A program made the translations under genes and the position numbers. Shown here in pieces: positions 58,557 through 64,000 of a stretch of 64,000 bases of DNA (the stretch's first letter is position 1; each line of letters opens with the position of its first letter). Under the pieces are notes generated by a model. The model had not been told where the DNA came from and made no database searches. It worked only from the letters and a program-made list of their open reading frames with translations. The stretch lies in assembly GCA_016213775.1 (NCBI GenBank), contig JACQZR010000254.1, forward strand, positions 1 through 64,000. Direction: 5' to 3'. This DNA comes from Acidobacteriota bacterium. Lineage in GTDB: Bacteria; Acidobacteriota; Terriglobia; Bryobacterales; Bryobacteraceae.

Positions 58557-60692
58557 ATGCGACAGTCTGTGGTGTTTCGCGCGCATCCATCTACGACGCT
58601 TTTTCTAACTGGCGTCCTGCTCTGTGCGCCCGTTTTCGCGCAATCTCCAATGACTTGCCGGCGCGTTGACACGCCTGCAAATGCCATCCGGGCAGAAGGG
58701 TTGGCCGAGCTGCTGAGCGATCTGGTAATCGCGTGCACGGGAGGCTCCCCTTCCCCCAAAGGAGGGAAGCTGCCACAATACCAGATTCTAGTGACGTCCA
58801 ACACTCCCCTGACCCTCAAGATCGCTCCTCCGCCGAAGCCGTCGGCCACCCCAGTCATTGACGGTCCACTCGAACCGGTTAGCTCCGTGAGTGATGCGCT
58901 GGCGATTGTCGATGATCCGCCGGCTACCGATCAGCGGCCTTGTGTGCCGGTCGCGCCCGCTGACTTCTGCTCTGCCACCGGCGCCACCGATGACGCCAAT
59001 GTCTTCCAGGGCACGCGATTACAGGACAACCTCATCCTCTTCAACAAGATTCCCATCGATGCCCCCGGCGAAGGGAGAACGCGCATCCTCCGCGTCACGA
59101 ATCTGCGCGCCTCCGCCTCGAAAATTCCGAAAAAACCGGACCCGGATCAGGTGGTCCTCACTGCACAGATCTTCGACAGCGCCGGCCGGCAGCTTTCCCT
59201 GGAGAATCCCACTCAGGTTGCCGGCGTCGCCCGGCCCGGCATCATTGCTTCTCTCCACACCAGCATCGGGGCCGAAGTTACCCCGTTATCTCCGGCGCTC
59301 ACCGCGACACCGGCCCTGCTGCCCCAGAACAATCCCGGAAGTACACAGGCTTTCCTGGTGCGTTTCACCGAGGGTTTTCCTTCCGCGTTCAAACGCCGGA
59401 ATCTCGGCACCACCGCTTCGTATCCAGGGTATGTGGTGACTCAGGCGGACCCCGGCGGACCGGCCAATACCGAGTCGGGCTTCTACAACGCCTCTTTCCC
59501 CTCAGACAAAGGCCTGGACTCCGCCGGGTTGGCTGACTCCGGCACGCGTCTGAAAGCCGTTCTCTCCCAGGTTCCCGGGAATGTGCACGTCTGGGTAAGT
59601 GCCCGTGACGTCGAGACCGGCACAACTAATTACGCCACCGCCATTCCGCGGGCACTTCTGACTTACGCGGGGGATCAAGGCAACGGACCATTCAGTCAAA
59701 ACCACCCGGCGCACGGCGATTTCGCTCTGGTCTACCCCGATAACAATTCACTAACTCTGGTGTGGGAAGTCATGGCCTCCAACTCCGAACTGCTGGAAAG
59801 CATCGCTTTTGAGATTCGCATTTTCTCGCCCAACGGCGTGGCGCAGCTTGGCACCAGTTACATCAAGATGGGGCTCGCGCCTGTAAGTTCCGGCGACACT
59901 CAGTCTCCGCACCCGAGTTTTCTCGAAAGCCCAGAAGAACCTATTCCGGGATTTCGCATTGTCTCGACTTTGAGTGCACTTCCCGTGACCGCGGTTTCAG
60001 CGGCAAGTCTATCCGGAAACTCCGTCGCGCCCGATTCGGAAGTAAGTCTGTTGGGCAAAGAGCTGTCGATTATCAGGGATAACTCCGGCGCAGCCCCTGT
60101 GACTTCGATCGGGGACGTCAAAGTCGATGTGATCGATAACGCGGGAATCCGCCGCACTGCCTCACTATTTTCGGTTTCGCCCAACAAAATCAACCTTCTT
60201 CTCAACCCCGAAACAGCGGCGGGACAGGCCGCGATCGTCGTCCGCAACGGAACTCGCGACGTTGCTACCGGAACGGTTCGGGTCAGTGCAGTGGCTCCCG
60301 GATTGTATTCCGCAGCCGGTGATGGACGGGGTTTCGCATTGGGGAAAGTGATCTCAGTCACAGAAAGCGGTACGCAGAGCGCGGATCTGGCTCGTCTCGA
60401 CCCGCTGCAAGAACAATGGCAGGCTGTACCCGTTGAACTGGTCGCGGGCGCGGCGACGTTCCTCCGGCTCTACGGAAGCGGCATTCGCGGCAGAAGCAGC
60501 CTCGACGCCGTCACCCTCCGAATCGGCAGCCAGTCCATCCCGGTCACTCTCGCAGGTCCGGAAGGCCGCCCGGGACGCGATCAGGTGGAGGCGGGTCCGC
60601 TACCTCTCACTCTGGCTGGCAAGGGCGAACTCCCTGTCACCCTCGTTGTTGATGGCAAAACCTCGAACTCGCTGACGGTATTACTGAAGTGA
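58557..60692 (+). CDS. Secreted surface protein with Solibacter-type C-terminal domain (TIGR03437-like)
   Basis: About 711 residues from ATG 58557, chosen over an upstream frame extension because a signal peptide (STTLFLTGVLLCAPVFAQ) follows. The middle contains beta-rich segments without a named family. The C-terminal ~230 residues carry the Solibacter uncharacterised C-terminal domain pattern: SVSPNKINLLLNPETAAGQ, VAPGLYSAAGDGRG, FLRLYGSGIRGRSSLDAVTL, and a close VVDGKTSNSLTVLLK. Presumably a cell-surface or extracellular protein. It starts 29 nt after bcsC and overlaps the cellulase gene, so it belongs to the cellulose operon. Confidence 0.8.
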   Translation: MRQSVVFRAHPSTTLFLTGVLLCAPVFAQSPMTCRRVDTPANAIRAEGLAELLSDLVIACTGGSPSPKGGKLPQYQILVTSNTPLTLKIAPPPKPSATPVIDGPLEPVSSVSDALAIVDDPPATDQRPCVPVAPADFCSATGATDDANVFQGTRLQDNLILFNKIPIDAPGEGRTRILRVTNLRASASKIPKKPDPDQVVLTAQIFDSAGRQLSLENPTQVAGVARPGIIASLHTSIGAEVTPLSPALTATPALLPQNNPGSTQAFLVRFTEGFPSAFKRRNLGTTASYPGYVVTQADPGGPANTESGFYNASFPSDKGLDSAGLADSGTRLKAVLSQVPGNVHVWVSARDVETGTTNYATAIPRALLTYAGDQGNGPFSQNHPAHGDFALVYPDNNSLTLVWEVMASNSELLESIAFEIRIFSPNGVAQLGTSYIKMGLAPVSSGDTQSPHPSFLESPEEPIPGFRIVSTLSALPVTAVSAASLSGNSVAPDSEVSLLGKELSIIRDNSGAAPVTSIGDVKVDVIDNAGIRRTASLFSVSPNKINLLLNPETAAGQAAIVVRNGTRDVATGTVRVSAVAPGLYSAAGDGRGFALGKVISVTESGTQSADLARLDPLQEQWQAVPVELVAGAATFLRLYGSGIRGRSSLDAVTLRIGSQSIPVTLAGPEGRPGRDQVEAGPLPLTLAGKGELPVTLVVDGKTSNSLTVLLK

Positions 60693-63565
60693 TTGCGTTA
60701 CTGATTCTCTGTGCGCCGGCATTCGCCCAGACCTCGAGCCAGTTCAATTATGCCGAGGCTCTGCAGAAATCGCTCTTTTTCTATGAAGCGCAACGATCCG
60801 GCAAGCTTCCCCGCGAAAACCGGGTAAGCTGGCGTGCCGATTCCGGCCTCAAGGATGGCGCCGATCAGAATGAAGATCTAACCGGCGGCTGGTACGATGC
60901 CGGCGATCACGTCAAATTCGGGTTTCCGATGGCCTCCTCGGCGACCTTGCTTGCCTGGAGCGCTTTCGAATACCGCGCCGGATTTCGCGACAGCCGTCAG
61001 ATGCCGCATCTTGTCTCGAATCTCCGCTGGATTGCCGATTACTTCATGAAAGCCAGCGCCACGCCAGAACAGTTGTGGGTACAGGTCGGCGATGGCAATG
61101 CCGACCATTCGTTTTGGGGCGCGGCGGAGGTCCTCCAGATGGCGCGGCCGTCGTTTAAGGTCAGCGCCTCCTGTCCCGGATCCGACGTTGCCGCCGAAAC
61201 CGCGGCCGCCCTCGCTGCCTCCTCTCTCGTCTTCCGCATGGAAGGCGAGACGTCGTACGCGCAGAAACTTGTTGATCGCGCCGAATCAATTTATTCCTTC
61301 GCCGACAGATACCGCGGCAAATACTCGGACTGTGTGACTGCCGCGCGCGCATTCTATGCTTCCAACAACGGTTTCATCGACGAACTGGCATGGGGAGCAG
61401 CGTGGCTCTTCCGTGCCACCAACAATCCGGACTATCTTGCCAAAGCAGTTAAATACTACGAGCAGCTTCCACTGGAACCCGGAACACAGGTGAGATCATT
61501 TAGCTGGACCCACAACTGGGACGATAAGAGCTACGGGACCTACGTCCTGCTGACTCTGCTCACCGACTCGCAGGATTACCGTCCGGATATCGAGCGCTGG
61601 CTGGACTACTGGACCACGGGCTATCAGGGCCGGCGGATTCGCTACACGCCCGGCGGACTCGGCTGGCTCGATCAGTGGGGTTCCCTCCGCTACGCCGCCA
61701 ATACCGCATTGCTCGCCATGCTTTACTCCGATTGGCTGCGCCTGAAGAACCTCGATTCCGAGCGCGCGAATCGCTACCGCTCGTTTGCCGAACGTCAGAT
61801 CAACTATATGCTTGGGGATAACCCGCGCAGCGCCAGCTACGTGATCGGTTTCGGCAAGCAGCCGCCACGCAATCCGCATCACCGCACGGCGCACGGCTCC
61901 TGGGCTGACGATATCAATGTTCCCAAGGATTCCGTACATACACTGTACGGCGCGCTCGTTGGGGGGCCCGACGCATCCGACAGCTACACCGACTCCCGTA
62001 CCGACTACGTGAAGAACGAAGTTGCTACCGATTACAACGCTGCCTTCACCGGCGCCCTGGCCGCGATGTATCAGCGCTATGGCGGTACGCCCCTAGTTGA
62101 TTTTCCTCCGGTCGAAACACCCACGCGCGATGAACTCTTCGTCGAAGCCTCCGTGAATTCGCGCGGCTCAAATTACATTGAAATCGCCGCTTATGCCGGG
62201 AACCAGACAGCTTGGCCCGCTCGCGTCATCGACAATGTGACGCTCCGCTACTTCTTCGATCTCCCCTCCGGCGACCCGGGCGACATCTCTCTGTCGACCG
62301 CGTTCAACCAGTGCTCCCAGCCGGCGCCTCCTCAACTCTGGACCGGACCGACATACTACATCGAGATCAGTTGCGGTTCGATATTTCCCGGCGGCCAGCA
62401 AGCCTATCGCAAACTGACACAGTTCCGGCTCACCAGCCGCAGTTCTCGCTCGCCGGACAGTGATTGGTCCTTTGCCGGGCTTACGTTTCCGGCCAACGGA
62501 CTCGTGCGCACGCGCAACATAACTCTCTATGAAAATCAGCGGCTCGTCTGGGGTCAGGAGCCGCCGGGTGGTGTCCCGCAACCGCTTCGGTTCCTATCGC
62601 CAACCGACCTGCCTGGGGCCGCTGTGGGCGAGCGCTATCAACTGGGGTTGTTGGCTTCCGGTGGAACGCTGCCCTATACGAACTGGGAGGTCACGAATAA
62701 ATCCCTGCCCGACGGCTTGACGCTCGATGCGGCTACGGGCCTGGTCGCCGGCATCCCCAGATCCTCAGGAACTTTCAGCTTTTCTATCCGCGTCACTGAC
62801 AGCACGCGGACGACGGCGGAGAAGCAGTTCAATCTCACGGTCGTCCCGCCCGGGCCGCTAACCATCTCGACACGCTCTCTGCGTCCCGCCTACATCGGCG
62901 CTTTCTACTCTGCTGATCTCGATGCGAGTGGCGGTATTCGGCCTTACCGATGGGCTGTCGTCGCCGGCGCCCTGCCCGAGGGGTTTTCCCTGTCAGGCAA
63001 CACCATCACCGGGACCAGCCAGACCGCGGGAGATTTCGAGTTCACCATCGAACTCACTGACTCCGGCGGGTCATCTTCACAGCGGGCGTTCGTTCTATCG
63101 GTCACTGTGCCCGACGCGACCCAGGGACTCAAGATTCTATACCGCACTGGTTTCACCGATGCCACAACCAATCAGTCGGGAGTGCAGTTCAAGATCGTCA
63201 ACCTGGGAACAACTCCCGTTCCGCTCGCCGAACTGAAGGTGCGCTACTACTTCAGCCTGCCGAATGCGAAATCGTTTAACCTATGGTGTGATTACTCCAC
63301 GATCGGATGTGCCGGCATCGCCGGGCGGTTTGTAGATACCGGAGGCGGCAGTTATTACCTCGAATTGACCTTCAGCAGCGAGAACGCCGTTGCGCCCGGT
63401 GGGGACGGCGGCGAAGTCCAGTTGCGATTCGCGCAGGATGACTGGTCCAGTTTTGACCAGAGCGATGACTACTCGTTCGACGCCTCTAAACGAACTTACA
63501 CTGAGTGGGACCATATGACGATTTACCGCAATGGCCTTCCTGTCTGGGGGGTCCCACCCGCGTAA
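60689..63565 (+). CDS. Secreted GH9 cellulase with carbohydrate-binding and Ig-like domains
   Basis: A 958-residue enzyme from a GTG overlapping the previous stop. After a signal peptide (LLILCAPAFAQ), a GH9 domain runs to about 470: DAGD (D70, D73) holds the base and its partner, the His in NPHHRTAHGS is conserved, and E444 in KNEVATDYN is the acid. A CBM3-like module follows (about 480-630), then two Ig-like repeats (ASGGTLPYTNWEVTNKSLPD; ASGGIRPYRWAVVAGALPEG) and a second CBM3-like module (about 820-958). It hydrolyses beta-1,4-glucan outside the cell. Its place in the cellulose synthesis operon is unusual. Confidence 0.94.
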   Translation: MIALLILCAPAFAQTSSQFNYAEALQKSLFFYEAQRSGKLPRENRVSWRADSGLKDGADQNEDLTGGWYDAGDHVKFGFPMASSATLLAWSAFEYRAGFRDSRQMPHLVSNLRWIADYFMKASATPEQLWVQVGDGNADHSFWGAAEVLQMARPSFKVSASCPGSDVAAETAAALAASSLVFRMEGETSYAQKLVDRAESIYSFADRYRGKYSDCVTAARAFYASNNGFIDELAWGAAWLFRATNNPDYLAKAVKYYEQLPLEPGTQVRSFSWTHNWDDKSYGTYVLLTLLTDSQDYRPDIERWLDYWTTGYQGRRIRYTPGGLGWLDQWGSLRYAANTALLAMLYSDWLRLKNLDSERANRYRSFAERQINYMLGDNPRSASYVIGFGKQPPRNPHHRTAHGSWADDINVPKDSVHTLYGALVGGPDASDSYTDSRTDYVKNEVATDYNAAFTGALAAMYQRYGGTPLVDFPPVETPTRDELFVEASVNSRGSNYIEIAAYAGNQTAWPARVIDNVTLRYFFDLPSGDPGDISLSTAFNQCSQPAPPQLWTGPTYYIEISCGSIFPGGQQAYRKLTQFRLTSRSSRSPDSDWSFAGLTFPANGLVRTRNITLYENQRLVWGQEPPGGVPQPLRFLSPTDLPGAAVGERYQLGLLASGGTLPYTNWEVTNKSLPDGLTLDAATGLVAGIPRSSGTFSFSIRVTDSTRTTAEKQFNLTVVPPGPLTISTRSLRPAYIGAFYSADLDASGGIRPYRWAVVAGALPEGFSLSGNTITGTSQTAGDFEFTIELTDSGGSSSQRAFVLSVTVPDATQGLKILYRTGFTDATTNQSGVQFKIVNLGTTPVPLAELKVRYYFSLPNAKSFNLWCDYSTIGCAGIAGRFVDTGGGSYYLELTFSSENAVAPGGDGGEVQLRFAQDDWSSFDQSDDYSFDASKRTYTEWDHMTIYRNGLPVWGVPPA

Positions 63566-63573
63566 TTTCCCGT

Positions 63574-64000
63574 TTACTGGCAGACTGCGCCGTTTACCGT
63601 GAATGTAGCCGGAGCCGTATTGGTCCCACTGTAGGCGCCCTGGAATCCCAGCGACACCGATCCCCCGGCGGGCACCTGCCCGTTGTACGACACGTTTTTC
63701 ACCGTTACTGCCTGTCCGGCCTGACTCACGACGCCGTTCCAGAGGCTCGTGATCTTCTGATTCCCGCCAAATGTCCACGCCAGTGTCCAGCCATTCCATG
63801 CCGAGCCGCTCTTGTTGGTCACAGTCAAGTTCGTGACGAATCCGCTGCCCCAATTGCTGCTGATCGAGTACAGGACACTGCATGTGCCCGACGGAGTCGG
63901 CGGAGGAGGTGGCGGCGGAGGTGGTGGAGGAGGTGGTGGCGGTGGCTGTACCCCACTGCCTCCGGAACACGCGACGCCGTTCAACGTGAACGACGCGGGC
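63574..64000 (-). CDS. C-terminal part of a protein with tandem cellulose-binding modules (CBM2-like)
   Basis: The minus strand carries an open frame to the window edge. Reading inward: PASFTLNGVAC, the end of a CBM2-like domain; a linker of about 16 consecutive prolines (63908-63955); then a complete CBM2-like module (CSVLYSISSNWGSGF, WNGWTLAWTF, LWNG, ATFTVNGAVCQ) with conserved Trp and the terminal Cys pair. The two domain ends (APASFTLNGVAC and APATFTVNGAVC) are near copies, so CBM2 is duplicated. A catalytic domain probably lies beyond the window. It converges on the GH9 gene with 8 nt between them. Confidence 0.85.
   Translation of the reverse strand, partial: PASFTLNGVACSGGSGVQPPPPPPPPPPPPPPPPTPSGTCSVLYSISSNWGSGFVTNLTVTNKSGSAWNGWTLAWTFGGNQKITSLWNGVVSQAGQAVTVKNVSYNGQVPAGGSVSLGFQGAYSGTNTAPATFTVNGAVCQ

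Noticed and set aside
1-64000. tRNA, rRNA, CRISPR array, complete IS or prophage
   Set aside because: No tRNA-like cloverleaf, rRNA segments, regularly spaced repeats, intact transposase or phage genes were recognised.

Overview
The window reads as chromosome from a GC-rich Acidobacteriota bacterium of the Solibacter/Bryobacter type. The support is a set of lineage-typical families: a very long Oar-like TonB-dependent receptor with an N-terminal carboxypeptidase-regulatory fold, a Ser/Thr kinase and two TPR proteins ending in PD40/WD40-like propellers, an ADOP-type (acidobacterial duplicated orphan permease) transporter, and a surface protein ending in the Solibacter-type C-terminal domain (TIGR03437-like). 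No rRNA, tRNA, CRISPR array or complete insertion sequence was seen.

Layout. 0-2.8 kb: a cut-off HTH gene, a chimeric NB-ARC remnant, a GNAT, a small secreted protein, REP-like hairpins and a dead TonB-receptor tail. 2.9-10.3 kb: Ser/Thr kinase, then a histidine kinase, response regulator and TPR/PD40 protein. 10.4-11.2 kb: VapBC-type toxin-antitoxin with a perfect 14-bp palindrome. 11.2-19.3 kb (minus strand): TPR protein, sugar-phosphate isomerase-like protein, GNAT and MFS transporter as one operon, then the Oar-like receptor. 19.5-28.1 kb: small TPR protein, S9 peptidase, then a paralogous histidine kinase/response regulator/TPR-PD40 cassette ending in a di-haem peroxidase. 28.1-34.6 kb: relic-rich DNA, a short-chain dehydrogenase, a class II ribonucleotide reductase with candidate NrdR boxes, and a second VapBC pair lying between the reductase and a broken copy of its own 3' end. 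34.6-40.4 kb: secreted hydrolase with a membrane protein (minus strand) and a divergent chain: intradiol dioxygenase, WD40, uroporphyrinogen-III synthase, two ATP-synthase accessory membrane proteins, Uma2. 40.4-47.5 kb (minus strand): ABC ATPase with a giant permease, and a TPR protein. 47.6-64 kb: a cellulose operon, bcsQ, fused bcsA-bcsB, bcsZ, bcsC, a TIGR03437-type protein and a secreted GH9 cellulase, facing a convergent gene with tandem cellulose-binding modules.

How parts fit together. The cellulose operon combines synthesis (BcsAB with a PilZ c-di-GMP site), export (BcsC), trimming (BcsZ) and an extracellular GH9 enzyme with carbohydrate-binding modules, so making and remodelling cellulose look coupled. 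The two kinase/regulator/PD40 cassettes look like a duplicated signalling module. Three of the four cassette sites tested carry clear 11-bp-phased direct repeats upstream of the sensor or propeller gene, and the fourth has a two-period version, the spacing expected for OmpR/PhoB-type regulators. Several genes have a -10-like hexamer about 6 nt before the start codon and no Shine-Dalgarno, suggesting leaderless transcripts. Truncated copies of 3' ends of neighbouring genes recur (TonB receptor, S9 peptidase, ribonucleotide reductase), often beside REP-like hairpins, pointing to repeated local duplication and decay.
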